From Bythopirellula sp041737835 (GTDB lineage Bacteria > Planctomycetota > Planctomycetia > Pirellulales > Lacipirellulaceae): a stretch of DNA of 64,000 nt. A model generated the notes under the pieces. The model did no database searches. It saw nothing but the letters and a program-made list of their open reading frames with translations, and had not been told where the DNA came from. Below, piece by piece: positions 18,838-28,199 of this stretch (its first letter is position 1; each line of letters opens with the position of its first letter). The position numbers and the translations under genes are program-made. The stretch lies in assembly GCA_041737835.1 (NCBI GenBank), contig JBGSQY010000021.1; one strand, 5' to 3'.

Positions 18838-19647
18838 ATGAAATGCATGAAAAGTAAGACTTTGTTTACACTGGCCATGGCCGCTGGCTGGCTGTCGGCC
18901 TGGGCTTCAGCAGCTTCTGCCCAATTGGCCGAATATTACATCGGCATCGATAATCGGACGGCACCCTTCACGGCCCCAGCGGGCGATGGTGGCGGAGCCT
19001 ATCCCGACAATCCGAATTACAACCGCTTGACGCTTTTGCTGAACCACGGAGATCACTACCATGGCATCGGCGCTTACACTTACACGGGCCCCGCAGCTAC
19101 TCCCGTGCTCAACGACACGAGTTCCAATAACCGCCTCCCCGAAACGTACTCTGGCCAATCGCCTCTGCCGTTGCTACCAGGGGCTGGTTTGTATGCTGGT
19201 AAGAAAACTTCGCAGGAAGTCTTAGGTCTTACCTACTCCGACCTGGAGATGCGCAACACACAGTCGCTGGCCGGAGTGGATGACATACTGTTCAACAGCA
19301 GTGCAAACCGCTGGAAAGCGGCATTTGACGCGGCCCATATCCACATCGAGTTGTTGAGTGTGAGTTCCCCCGATCTCAAGGTGGGCTCAGCCACGAATCC
19401 CAATGCTTTCGCTTTTGGTGACGCGCATTTGGGCGACGGCAACGAAATCTTTTCCTTTACGCCCGTGCTCTGGGTCGACGCCACCGCTCCCGCGGGAAGC
19501 TATTGGGCTGAGTTCCAGCTCACCGATTTGTCAGGCAACTTTGGCAATTCGGGTCGCTTCTTTATTGATGTCCAAAATGTGCCCGAGCCAACGAACTTGG
19601 CTCTGGGGGGATTGGCTTTGCTGGGCGTTGTGATGAAACGGCGATAA
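18838..19647 (+). CDS. Secreted PEP-CTERM protein, resembles the all3515 (Zur-repressed) family
   Basis: A 269-residue exported protein with a signal peptide (MKCMKSKTLFTLAMAAGWLSAWASAASA). The His-rich motif NHGDHYHGIGAY is near residue 77, followed by TYTGPA. The C-terminus is a PEP-CTERM signal (VPEPTNLALGGLALLGVV followed by KRR). The pattern fits my memory of the cyanobacterial all3515-type family, named for its zinc-dependent repression. HGDHYH could bind zinc. Tandem Zur-like operators lie upstream and a Fur-family gene precedes it. A zinc-scavenging or storage role is inference. Confidence 0.72.
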   Translation: MKCMKSKTLFTLAMAAGWLSAWASAASAQLAEYYIGIDNRTAPFTAPAGDGGGAYPDNPNYNRLTLLLNHGDHYHGIGAYTYTGPAATPVLNDTSSNNRLPETYSGQSPLPLLPGAGLYAGKKTSQEVLGLTYSDLEMRNTQSLAGVDDILFNSSANRWKAAFDAAHIHIELLSVSSPDLKVGSATNPNAFAFGDAHLGDGNEIFSFTPVLWVDATAPAGSYWAEFQLTDLSGNFGNSGRFFIDVQNVPEPTNLALGGLALLGVVMKRR

Positions 19648-19655
19648 TTCTTGGC

Positions 19656-19690
19656 CCCCTGCGTCGGGCACCCGGCGCAGGGGTATTCTT
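19656..19690 (+). terminator. Probable terminator after the all3515-like gene
   Basis: CCCCTGCGTCGGG (19656-19668) pairs with CCCGGCGCAGGGG (19671-19683) with a single G-U. The tract after it is only moderately T-rich (TATTCTTGTTGT). Confidence 0.6.
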
Positions 19691-19780
19691 GTTGTGCTGC
19701 TAGCGGGCCGAAGTGCGCTTGTGTATTCGTGCTTCCAAATATTAGAACGGTGCTTAGCTGTTCATTCACGGAGGTCACCC

Positions 19781-20239
19781 ATGCCCGCCAGTCGTCGTTA
19801 CGATTTTCAGATATTGTTCGTCTTGATAGTGATTGTGTCGGGTCGGGCTTGGGCCAACGAAGCCGTTGGGTCGGCTCCGGCGGAACGCGTCGCGGCGATT
19901 GCGACCGACGGTCCCACTTCCACCGCGCCCCCTGTGACCGAAGACGTGGCCCGTGAAGTCTTGCGACTCCAGGAAGAAATGGGGGGCTCCGTGGCCGCCG
20001 GTTTTGGCAACCAGTGGACTCCGCCGCCCGCCGGTGCACCGCCGATGACCTATCAACCGGCGACCCGCTCGCCCGTGTCGGCGCTCCGCGATGTGTCGTG
20101 GCAATTGGAACAATCGGCCCATCTGTTGGAATCGCTCGATCTCTATTCCCAAGCTGACGCCTTGCGGGAAACAGCGGCAAGGCTCCGCCACGATGCACGG
20201 AAATTGAAAGCCGATACCACATCGGTACAGCCAGAATAG
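19781..20239 (+). CDS. Exported hypothetical protein
   Basis: A 152-residue protein that I do not recognise. It has a signal peptide (MPASRRYDFQILFVLIVIVSGRAWA), then a Pro/Ala-rich linker, then a short amphipathic helical region (VSWQLEQSAHLLESLDLYSQADALRETAARLRHDARKL split over two helices). ATG 19781 is fixed by GGAGG seven bases upstream. It probably sits in the periplasm. The helical end could mediate protein contacts. Confidence 0.65.
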   Translation: MPASRRYDFQILFVLIVIVSGRAWANEAVGSAPAERVAAIATDGPTSTAPPVTEDVAREVLRLQEEMGGSVAAGFGNQWTPPPAGAPPMTYQPATRSPVSALRDVSWQLEQSAHLLESLDLYSQADALRETAARLRHDARKLKADTTSVQPE

Positions 20240-20595
20240 GCTTAAATCAGCCATTCGTTGGTTTGCCGCGCGGTCATTAACATGCTCATGACCTGCCGCT
20301 TTGCGTGAGCGTTTCGCGCGTTTGCGTATACCGCACTTAATTGACATTCGCCCCTACCGCCAGTAGCCTAGTAGTTATGCGGTGAGATGGGGGATTCGCG
20401 CGTAACTCGCGAGTGTGTGAGGACTTCTGTCCAGCATTGCCTCCGAAACTTTTGCATGCTTTCGGTGGTCCCGCCCCGCGTTTCTCTTCCCAGTTGCGTT
20501 GAGATATAACACCGAGTGGATGAGAAGCCGCGCCTGCCGTGGTCCCGATCTCACTGCCGGAACCTGAAGAGCCCCCGTCCAGAGATTGCTGTGCG
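20240..20595. other. Intergenic region upstream of the secretion ATPase, nothing recognised
   Basis: About 355 bases, presumably holding the promoter of the pilus/secretion block. There is no clear gene, hairpin or repeat. Confidence 0.35.
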
Positions 20596-22302
20596 ATGTC
20601 GAAACTCGGTGAATACCTTATCAAGAAGCGCGTCATTGGCCCCGAGCAATTGCAGGAAGCCGAGACCGTGTCTTCCTCGCGGAAGCTGAAGCTGCAAGAC
20701 GCGATCGTGCAATTGGGCTACGGTACGCCCGAGCAAGTCTGGCGTGCGCTCGCCGAAATGCACAAGTACGAGTACTACGATCTCAACTCCGTGCCGATCC
20801 CGCCGGCGGTGGTCGAACTCGTGCCCGAATCGGTCGCGCGCGAAAACGCCGTGATCCCGTTTTCGGAAGAAGATGGCAAGCTCAAGGTCGTGGTGAGCGA
20901 TCCCGAAGCGTTCGAGACATTCGACAAGTTGCAGTTCATTCTGAACCGCAAAGTCGAGATCGGTATTTCGACCCGCGAGAGCATTCTCGAAGCGATCAAC
21001 AGAAACTATGGTCAGGTCGACGGCGAATCGGCTGACTCGATGCTACAAGAATTCACCGACACGGCCATCGACTTCACCGAAACCGAAGGGGATGACGCGA
21101 GCGGTGGTGACGACGACGTGGTCGACGAGACCAGCGCTCCCATCGTGCGGTTGGTGCAGTTGATGATTACCGAAGCCGTGCAATTGCGGGCTTCGGATAT
21201 TCACGTCGAGCCGTTTGAAGAGCGCGTGCGAATTCGTTACCGCATCGACGGCGTGTTGGTCGAACGCGATAGCCCCCCCCGGCGTTTGTTGGGCGCGTTG
21301 CTCTCGCGTATTAAGATTTTGGCCAAAATGGACATCGCCGAGCGGCGTCGTACTCAGGACGGTCGTATCAAAATCACCGCCGGCGGCAAGGAACTCGACT
21401 TGCGCGTGAGCATGCTCCCCACCACGCACGGCCAGTCCTGCGTCATGCGGCTGTTGGACAAGGACAACATCAAGGTCGGCGTGCGGCAACTTGGTTTGTC
21501 GGAGGCCGACTTCCGCAAGTTCCGCAATTTGATTCGCCGTCCGAACGGCATTTTTCTGGTGACGGGTCCGACAGGTTCGGGCAAGACAACGACGCTTTAC
21601 GCGGCGCTCAACGAGCTGAATCGCCCCGACCGCAAAATCATTACCGCCGAAGACCCGGTCGAATATTACTTGCCAGGCATCAATCAGGTCGAAGTCCGGC
21701 ATTCCATTGGGCTCGACTTCGCATTGATCATTCGTGCCATGTTGCGGCAAGCTCCCAATGTGATTCTCGTCGGCGAAATGCGCGACAACGAAACCGCGTC
21801 GATGGGTATTCAAGCCTCGCTTACGGGTCACTTGGTGTTCAGCACGTTGCACACGAACGATGCCCCCGGCGCAATCACGCGTATGGTCGACATGGGCGTG
21901 CCAGCTTACTTGGTCGCGGGCAGCATCATCGGCATCTTGGCTCAGCGCTTGGTACGCGTGGTCTGCACGAAGTGCAAACATCCTTACCAACCGACAGCTG
22001 CCCAGCTTGAGGCGGCGGGGATCACTCCTGAACAAGCCGCTGGAGCAACCTTCATGAAGGGGCAGGGCTGTTCGCATTGCGGCAAGAATGGTTATCGCGG
22101 CCGACTTGGCATTTTTGAATTGATGATGATGAACTCGAAAGTTCGTGAACTGGCGTTCCAAGGGGCCTCGACCGCTGATATTCGCAAGGCCGCGATTAGT
22201 TCAGGCATGACAACGCTTTATGATGACGGCATCCGCAAAGCTTTAATGGGGGTGACCACGCTTGAAGAGGTCTTCCGCGTGGCCAAAAAGGTCGAACAAT
22301 AA
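20596..22302 (+). CDS. PilB/GspE-type assembly ATPase
   Basis: Cytoplasmic hexameric ATPase that drives pilus or pseudopilus assembly. The 568-residue protein has an MshEN/GspE N-terminal domain (SKLGEYLIKKRVIGPEQLQEAE, residues 2-150), a linker rich in Asp/Glu (about 150-175), and a catalytic domain with Walker A GPTGSGKTTT (near 324), the Asp box, Walker B (VILVGEMRDNETA), a His box (STLHTNDAPG) and a tetracysteine zinc site (CTKC...CSHCGKNGYRGR, about 455-500). ATG 20596 starts right at the conserved N-domain. A PilT gene follows after 98 bases. Confidence 0.94.
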   Translation: MSKLGEYLIKKRVIGPEQLQEAETVSSSRKLKLQDAIVQLGYGTPEQVWRALAEMHKYEYYDLNSVPIPPAVVELVPESVARENAVIPFSEEDGKLKVVVSDPEAFETFDKLQFILNRKVEIGISTRESILEAINRNYGQVDGESADSMLQEFTDTAIDFTETEGDDASGGDDDVVDETSAPIVRLVQLMITEAVQLRASDIHVEPFEERVRIRYRIDGVLVERDSPPRRLLGALLSRIKILAKMDIAERRRTQDGRIKITAGGKELDLRVSMLPTTHGQSCVMRLLDKDNIKVGVRQLGLSEADFRKFRNLIRRPNGIFLVTGPTGSGKTTTLYAALNELNRPDRKIITAEDPVEYYLPGINQVEVRHSIGLDFALIIRAMLRQAPNVILVGEMRDNETASMGIQASLTGHLVFSTLHTNDAPGAITRMVDMGVPAYLVAGSIIGILAQRLVRVVCTKCKHPYQPTAAQLEAAGITPEQAAGATFMKGQGCSHCGKNGYRGRLGIFELMMMNSKVRELAFQGASTADIRKAAISSGMTTLYDDGIRKALMGVTTLEEVFRVAKKVEQ

Positions 22303-22400
22303 GCCGGAATTGGATTTCAAACCACAGAAGAATTCGAGCCAGTTAAGATAGAAGTTAGAGCTGCGGACTAAAAACCTCGCGGCAACGGAACAGAGAATTT

Positions 22401-23504
22401 ATGGGCACAATTCTAATCGACAAATTGCTCTCCGCTCAGGTCAAGCAGGGAGCAAGCGACTTGCATATCACGGTGGGACAACCTCCCGTGCTGCGTCTGC
22501 ATGGCCACATGCAAAAGCTCAAGACCAAGGTGCTTGAGCCGGCCGACACGATGGGCCTGATGAAAAGCATCACGCCCGACCGCTGCCAGCAGGAATTTCA
22601 AGAAACGGGCAGTACCGACTTTGGTTTCGCGTTCGGCGATCAAGCCCGTTTCCGCGTGTCGGTGTTCCGCCAACGCGGTAACGTCGCGATGGTGCTGCGG
22701 CAGATTCCGGTCCATTTGATGAGCATGGATCAGCTCAAACTACCCACGATTTTCAAAGACCTGATCATGCGGCCCCGCGGTTTGATCCTCGTGACCGGGC
22801 CGACCGGTTCGGGCAAGAGTACGTCGCTCGCCGCGATGATTGACTACCTCAACACGACGGTCGACCATCATATTATCACGATCGAAGACCCGATCGAGTT
22901 TTATCACAACCACCGTAAGAGCACGATCAACCAGCGCGAAGTAGGCGTCGACGTCACATCCTTCGCCGAGGCGATTCGCCGGGCGTTGCGTCAGGACCCC
23001 GACGTGATCCTCGTGGGCGAAATGCGTGACTTGGAAACCATCGAAGCGGCGATCACCGCCGCGGAAACTGGGCACGTCGTGTTCGGCACGCTCCACACGA
23101 GTAGTGCCGCCGGTACGATCAACCGTATTATCGACGTGTTCCCCACGAACCAACAGGATCAGATCCGCACGCAGCTTGCGACTTCAATCATCGGCATTCT
23201 CGCCCAGCAGCTGATTCCCAAGATCGGCGGCGGCCGCTTGGCGGCTTTTGAAACGCTCGTGGTGACGCCGGGTATCGCCAACCTGATTCGCGAAAACAAG
23301 ATTTTCCGCATCACGTCGTCGATCCAAACCGGCTCGAAGCACGGCATGCAGTTGCTCGACGATCACCTGTTCGAACATTGGAAGAGTGAAATGGCGACCA
23401 AGGAAGACGTGCTTTCAAAGGCTAACTCGCCCGAAGAATTGGCCCGCCGTATCGCAGGTGCCGAACGGGGCGTGTTCGACGAACCCACAACGCCGGAAGA
23501 GTAA
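22401..23504 (+). CDS. pilT: PilT-type retraction ATPase
   Basis: Drives pilus retraction by disassembling pilin. The 367-residue protein has a PAS-like N-domain (QGASDLHITVGQPPVLRLHGHM) and a catalytic domain with GPTGSGKST (near residue 133), the Asp box (HHIITIEDPIEF), Walker B (DVILVGEMRDLETI) and the His box (GTLHTSSAAGTINR). The AIRRALRQDPDV motif is typical of PilT. There is no zinc tetracysteine, as expected. The length is normal (about 345-370). A PilT between two extension-type ATPases argues for a dynamic pilus rather than a pure secretion apparatus. Confidence 0.94.
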   Translation: MGTILIDKLLSAQVKQGASDLHITVGQPPVLRLHGHMQKLKTKVLEPADTMGLMKSITPDRCQQEFQETGSTDFGFAFGDQARFRVSVFRQRGNVAMVLRQIPVHLMSMDQLKLPTIFKDLIMRPRGLILVTGPTGSGKSTSLAAMIDYLNTTVDHHIITIEDPIEFYHNHRKSTINQREVGVDVTSFAEAIRRALRQDPDVILVGEMRDLETIEAAITAAETGHVVFGTLHTSSAAGTINRIIDVFPTNQQDQIRTQLATSIIGILAQQLIPKIGGGRLAAFETLVVTPGIANLIRENKIFRITSSIQTGSKHGMQLLDDHLFEHWKSEMATKEDVLSKANSPEELARRIAGAERGVFDEPTTPEE

Positions 23505-23528
23505 ATCCCAGCGACTCGTTAAAAAAAT

Positions 23529-23560
23529 CCCTAGCCCCCGACCCCTAGCCCCCTGACCCC
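23529..23560. repeat. C-rich repeat, CCCTAGCCCC type
   Basis: Degenerate tandem CCCTAGCCCCCGACCCCTAG blocks, ending five bases before a start codon. It is complementary in style to the GGGGACTAGGG arms at 26750-26820 and 38399-38529. It takes the place where a ribosome site would be expected. Confidence 0.55.
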
Positions 23561-23565
23561 TTCTT

Positions 23566-25281
23566 ATGGCCCTACGTCGCATTGGACAGATTCTGGTAGA
23601 CCTTGGTTACATTTCCGACGAACAGTTGGAAATGTTGATCGAGGAACAAGAACAACGCCCTGGCCAGCTCTTGGGCCAGGTGGCCATGGACATGGGCCTC
23701 ATCAACGACGATCAACTGGCCCAGGCTTTGGGCGAGCAGATGTCGTTGCGAACCGTGGCTTTGGGCGATCTGACGATCACGCCGGAAACGCTGTCCAAAG
23801 TCACCGAGCCGATGGCGCAGATGTATCGCATCGTGCCCACCGAATTCGACGGCGACAACCTTACGGTCGCGATGTGCGATCCACAAAACTTGAGTGTCCA
23901 AGACGAGCTCCGCACGTTCCTGGGTTACAACATCCGCGTGGTGGTGGCCACTGAACCGGCCATTCTCGCGGCGCTCGACCGCTACTACGGCGAGAGCAGC
24001 GAAAGCGTGGAATCGATCGTTTCCGACTTGGAAAACGACAAAGATCTTGCCGCCGCGGTGGCTGCCGCGCAAGGCAACTCGGTCGACCTGGCGAGCGTCG
24101 AAGCGATGGCCGATAGCGCCCCGGTTCGCAAGCTGCTAAACATGGTGCTGTTGTTGGCGATCAAGGATCACGCGAGCGATTTGCACTTCGAGCCGTTTGA
24201 AGACGAATTCCGCATCCGTATCAAAGCCGACGGCGTGCTCTACGAAATGGTGCCGCCGCCCCGTCACTTGGCCTTCGCGATCACGACCCGCATCAAAGTG
24301 ATGGCGAACCTCGACATCGCCGAACGCCGCCTGCCGCAGGACGGCCGTATCGAACTGACCGTGGGTGGTCACCCCGTCGACTTGCGGGTGAGCGTGCTCC
24401 CCACAATGTTCGGCGAAAGCGTCGTTATGCGGGTGCTCGACCGTTCGGTCGTATCGCTCGACCTGAAAAACGTCGGTATGAACGATGACCTGATGGCCCA
24501 GTTCCGAGATGTGATTTCCAAGCCCAACGGCATTGTCCTGGTGACCGGCCCCACCGGTTCGGGCAAAACGACGACGTTGTACTCGGCCCTGAACGAGCTC
24601 AACGTTATTGAAGATAAGCTGATTACCACCGAGGATCCGGTGGAATACGACATGGAAGGGATTGTCCAGGTCCCGATTGATGCCTCGATTGGCAACACGT
24701 TCGCCCAGTGTTTGCGGGCCATTTTGCGGCAGGACCCCGACAAGATTCTCGTCGGCGAAATCCGCGACTATGAAACGGCTGAAATTGCCATTCAAGCCTC
24801 GCTCACCGGGCATATGGTGTTCAGCACGTTGCACACGAACGACGCCCCCAGCACGATCACCCGCCTCAAAGATATGGGGGTTCCCACGTTTTTGATCACG
24901 GCCACGGTCGAGGCCATTTTGGCCCAGCGCCTGGTGCGGCGAGTTTGCTCGAAATGCCGGGAAGAGTACGTCCCCAGCAAGGAAATCTTGGACGATTTGG
25001 AACTTAAACCCGAGCAATTAAAGGGAAAGAAGTTTTATCGTGGCTCCGGCTGCGAAAATTGTAACAATACTGGATATAAGGGCCGCGTCGGTTTGTTCGA
25101 GCTGATGATCATGAACAACGAGCTCCGGGAGTTGATCATGGAGAACTGCTCGACCGACGAGCTCCGCAACGCCGCCCAGAAGCGGGGTATGCTCACTTTG
25201 AGAGACGCGGGAATGAAAGTTGCTTTCGAGGGCATCACAACCCCCGAAGAGGTCGTACGCGAGACAATTATCGAAGGTTAA
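23566..25281 (+). CDS. GspE/PilB-type assembly ATPase, second copy
   Basis: A 571-residue AAA-type secretion ATPase. The MshEN N-domain is residues 2-150 (LRRIGQILVDLGYISDEQLE). The catalytic domain carries Walker A GPTGSGKTTT (near 328), Walker B (KILVGEIRDYETAE), the His box (STLHTNDAPSTI) and a zinc tetracysteine (CSKC...CENCNNTGYKGR). It is clearly a paralogue of the ATPase two genes upstream, sharing nearly all catalytic blocks but with a different N-domain and linker. The N-domain, the GspF neighbour and the pseudopilin genes downstream fit a pseudopilus system. No Shine-Dalgarno is visible; a C-rich repeat lies in its place. Confidence 0.94.
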   Translation: MALRRIGQILVDLGYISDEQLEMLIEEQEQRPGQLLGQVAMDMGLINDDQLAQALGEQMSLRTVALGDLTITPETLSKVTEPMAQMYRIVPTEFDGDNLTVAMCDPQNLSVQDELRTFLGYNIRVVVATEPAILAALDRYYGESSESVESIVSDLENDKDLAAAVAAAQGNSVDLASVEAMADSAPVRKLLNMVLLLAIKDHASDLHFEPFEDEFRIRIKADGVLYEMVPPPRHLAFAITTRIKVMANLDIAERRLPQDGRIELTVGGHPVDLRVSVLPTMFGESVVMRVLDRSVVSLDLKNVGMNDDLMAQFRDVISKPNGIVLVTGPTGSGKTTTLYSALNELNVIEDKLITTEDPVEYDMEGIVQVPIDASIGNTFAQCLRAILRQDPDKILVGEIRDYETAEIAIQASLTGHMVFSTLHTNDAPSTITRLKDMGVPTFLITATVEAILAQRLVRRVCSKCREEYVPSKEILDDLELKPEQLKGKKFYRGSGCENCNNTGYKGRVGLFELMIMNNELRELIMENCSTDELRNAAQKRGMLTLRDAGMKVAFEGITTPEEVVRETIIEG

Positions 25282-25416
25282 CCGTATAATTTAGCTTCAG
25301 GTGTTTGATTTTGAGACAGCGTCCGTCCGCTCGCTGCTTTGCCAGCACAAGGACGGGCACGGTCGTCGATGGTTCAGTAAAAGATTTTCGGAACAGCTTT
25401 TCAAGCGGCCACAGCC

Positions 25417-26745
25417 ATGCCCACTTTTCAATTCGAAGCGATGGATTCGACCGGTGCCGAGATCAAAGACGTGATCGACGCCCCGACCGAAGAAGATGCC
25501 CAAGCGACGATTCGCCAGATGGGATACTTCGTCACGAAGATCTCCGTCAAAAAAGCGCGGAAGAAAACCGAAGGCGGCGGCGTCAAAAAGAAACGTGGTT
25601 TCACCTTCGGCGGCGTGAAGTCCAAGGATCTCACCGCGTTCACCCGCCAGTTGTCCATTCTGCAAGACGCGGGCCTGCCGATTTTGCGGTCCTTGCGCAT
25701 CTTGGGGGAACAAGCCAAGCCGGGCCGCTTGAAGTATTCGCTTGAAGATACCTGCGAAGCCATCGAAGCGGGCGACACGCTCTCCGAAGCGATGGCCAAA
25801 TCGCCCAAGGCATTCGACCGCCTGTATGTGAACATGATCAAAGCCGGTGAAGCCGGTGGTGCGCTCGAAGTCATTCTGCAACGCTTGGCCGACTTCAAGG
25901 AACGGGCCGAGTCGTTAAAGCGCAAAGTGAAGTCCGCGATGATCTACCCGGTCGTTGTGGTGACGGTGGCGGTCGGTATTTTGACCTTCATCATGATCAA
26001 GATTGTGCCGAGTTTCCAAGCGATTTTCGACGATTTTGAACTCGATCTGCCGGCGATGACGGTCTACCTGATTGCCTTCTCGCAATGGTGCGTGAACTAT
26101 TGGTATTTGATACCCGGCGTGCCGATCGCGATCTGGCTCACGATCAAATTGATCCGCAAATTCAAAGCGGGCCGCATGGGTTGGGATCAGTTCGCGATTA
26201 AAGTGCCGATCTTCGGCAACCTGATCGAAAAGAACATCATGGCCCGTACGTCGCGAACCTTGGGAACGCTGATTTCCTCCGGCGTGCCGATTTTGGAAGC
26301 GCTCAACATCACCCGCGAAACGGCCGGCAATGCGGTCTTTGAAAAGCTCTATTCCCGCGTGAGCGAACGCATCCGCGAGGGCGATGCGATAGCCCAGCCC
26401 TTGAAGGAATACTCAAAGCTGAGCTTCCATCCCGTGGCCGCGTTCTTCTGGTTCTGCTTCATTGGCGGACCGGTCGGAATTCTTATCTACATGATGAAAT
26501 ATCGCCAGCGCGTCGTCGACGACATTGTGGTGAACATGGTCGACGTCGGCGAAGAAACCGGCGAACTCGACACGATGCTCTACAAAGTGGCCGACACGTA
26601 CGACGAAGAAGTCGCGGTGCTCACCGACGGCCTCACCAAGCTGATGGAGCCGTTGTTGATTCTGTTCCTCGGTGGTGCGGTCGGTTTTATCGTGATCGCG
26701 CTCTTCATCCCGCTGGTGGAACTGATCAACGGTTTGACGGGCTAA
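25417..26745 (+). CDS. GspF/PilC-type inner-membrane platform protein
   Basis: A 442-residue polytopic protein that couples the ATPase to pilin assembly. It has a cytoplasmic N-domain (PTFQFEAMDSTGAEIKDVIDA), then two GspF modules (LTAFTRQLSILQDAGLPILRSL near 70; IMARTSRTLGTLISSGVPILEALN near 275). Three membrane segments are clear (MIYPVVVVTVAVGILTFIMI; the YLIPGVPIAIWLTI region; LFLGGAVGFIVIALFIPLV at the C-terminus). An unusual WFCFIGGPVGILIYMMKYR segment around residues 347-365 is an insertion relative to typical GspF. The gene lies 135 bases after the ATPase. Confidence 0.94.
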   Translation: MPTFQFEAMDSTGAEIKDVIDAPTEEDAQATIRQMGYFVTKISVKKARKKTEGGGVKKKRGFTFGGVKSKDLTAFTRQLSILQDAGLPILRSLRILGEQAKPGRLKYSLEDTCEAIEAGDTLSEAMAKSPKAFDRLYVNMIKAGEAGGALEVILQRLADFKERAESLKRKVKSAMIYPVVVVTVAVGILTFIMIKIVPSFQAIFDDFELDLPAMTVYLIAFSQWCVNYWYLIPGVPIAIWLTIKLIRKFKAGRMGWDQFAIKVPIFGNLIEKNIMARTSRTLGTLISSGVPILEALNITRETAGNAVFEKLYSRVSERIREGDAIAQPLKEYSKLSFHPVAAFFWFCFIGGPVGILIYMMKYRQRVVDDIVVNMVDVGEETGELDTMLYKVADTYDEEVAVLTDGLTKLMEPLLILFLGGAVGFIVIALFIPLVELINGLTG

Positions 26746-26749
26746 GAGT

Positions 26750-26820
26750 GGGACTAGGGACTGGGATTTGGGGACTAGGAATTACAGATTCCAGCCCCCA
26801 GCCCCAAACTCCCAGCCCCT
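26750..26820. repeat. Inverted repeat GGGACTAGGGACTGGG...CCCAGCCCC
   Basis: A G-rich left arm (26750-26780) and a C-rich right arm (26790-26820) are imperfect reverse complements around a short loop (ATTACAGA). It starts a few bases after the gspF stop, in the 300-base gap before the pseudopilin genes. A similar repeat is at 38399-38529. Confidence 0.7.
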
Positions 26821-27047
26821 CGACTTGTCTCATTTCGCTACAATCACCTGTGGCGCCGGAGCGACTTGGCCAGAGTCTCAGGGTGAGAAAAATCACCACT
26901 CCGGGGGGGTGGATCGCCGTTTTAGTCGCATTCTGAGACGAAAAGCGACTATGATGGCTCAAAATCGCCGCGAATCGACGATTCGCCGGGGATTTACCGA
27001 GTGCGCACATGATTTGCAACACATTCGCTAGCTTAGGAGAAAAGCAG

Positions 27048-28199
27048 ATGTTAAACGGACAAACAAAAAATCAAATTTTGCTGCGCAGCCAAGGCGGAAG
27101 GCGGAAGGCGGAAGGCGGATCGTGTCTTTCTTTCCCCCTTCCCCCGTCCGCATTCACGCTCACCGAACTCTTGGTGGTGATCACGATCATCGCGATCCTA
27201 GCCAGCCTGATCACCGCCGGGGCGATGAACGCCATGCGGCGCTCGCAAGAAGCGGCTATCACGTTGGAGATTGGCCAACTTGCCGATGCCGTCGAGCGGT
27301 TCAAAACAGAAACCGGCGGGGCCTATCCGCCGAACTCGATGAATGAGAATTCGGTAGTAACTAAAGACAACTACGCGGGACAATCCGTCTACCAGCAAAC
27401 AGTCAATGATTTCATTCGCTCAATGCGGAAGGCGTTCCCCAGACACAACGAACCGGAAGGTTTGTTGCGGCGGCTTGCGGGACAAACAGACGCAACGCTC
27501 CCAGGAAATCCAACGGATCTTGATGGCGGTATGAATTCCGCCGAAGCTCTCTGTTTTTGGTTAGGCGGTTTCAGTAGTGATCCTGTCTATCCTATTTCTG
27601 GCCCTGGAGGCCCTTCGTTTGGTGAAAATAACACAATTTCTGGATTAGATCCGGGCGACGAAATTTTGGAGAATCGCAACCGCACCTATGAGTTCGACTT
27701 AACGCGTCTTGCTCCACGTGATGATGCGGGTGTGTTTGATGGCAGGTCTGTTGACTATGAGATCGACCTGAATGGCGATGGAGATGTGAATGATCCCGGT
27801 GACAGACGCCGCATCAATTTGTGGACATATACTCCCAAAGGTTTGACGAGTTCTTTTGCCTATTTCGATGCGTCACGTTATGACCCGGTCCGCTACGACC
27901 TTGATCTTTCCGGTGTTTTCGACTCAAAGGTTTATGGTGTTAAGCGAGTTCGAGAAGGTTTCAGCGGTGCAACGCCAACGCCCGCGGACATTCATTTTGT
28001 CAACAAAGGGAAGTATCAAATCTTGCACGCCGGGTTAGATGACGCTTGGGGGAATTGGTTGCCTGCCGAAATTTTTTCTGCGAACTCAAGTTCTAATGCC
28101 AGCAATTTGTTGATGTACCCACTTGGCCCTTTCACTGGCGAGGTTGCCGACACGCTCACCAACTTCACGACCGGTACATTGGAGAGTGCACAAGAATGA
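27048..28199 (+). CDS. GspG/GspH-like pseudopilin with repeat-derived leader
   Basis: A 383-residue prepilin-like protein. Residues 16-35 are encoded by a palindromic repeat (GGRRKAEGG...LPPSA). They directly precede the N-methylation motif AFTLTELLVVITIIAILASLI, at which prepilin peptidase should cut. The body is long for GspG (about 140) and contains DLNGDGDVNDPGDRR, an EF-hand/dockerin-like acidic loop. ATG 27048 is chosen because AGGAGA lies eight bases upstream. The stop overlaps the next start by four bases (ATGA), so this is the first gene of a pseudopilin operon. Confidence 0.85.
   Translation: MLNGQTKNQILLRSQGGRRKAEGGSCLSFPLPPSAFTLTELLVVITIIAILASLITAGAMNAMRRSQEAAITLEIGQLADAVERFKTETGGAYPPNSMNENSVVTKDNYAGQSVYQQTVNDFIRSMRKAFPRHNEPEGLLRRLAGQTDATLPGNPTDLDGGMNSAEALCFWLGGFSSDPVYPISGPGGPSFGENNTISGLDPGDEILENRNRTYEFDLTRLAPRDDAGVFDGRSVDYEIDLNGDGDVNDPGDRRRINLWTYTPKGLTSSFAYFDASRYDPVRYDLDLSGVFDSKVYGVKRVREGFSGATPTPADIHFVNKGKYQILHAGLDDAWGNWLPAEIFSANSSSNASNLLMYPLGPFTGEVADTLTNFTTGTLESAQE
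27093..27151. repeat. In-frame palindromic element A (GGCGGAAGGCGGA...)
   Basis: The left arm GGCGGAAGGCGGAAGGCGGA (27093-27119) is facing a right arm with TTTCCCCCTTCCCCCGTCCGC-like sequence (27131-27151). It is an imperfect hairpin located wholly inside the coding region, right before the prepilin motif. Confidence 0.8.

Noticed and set aside
21043..22161. 372-codon minus-strand frame
   Set aside because: Opposite the PilB/GspE ATPase gene; His/Arg-rich shadow with no domain.
24136..25017. 293-codon minus-strand frame
   Set aside because: Opposite the second GspE gene; no support.
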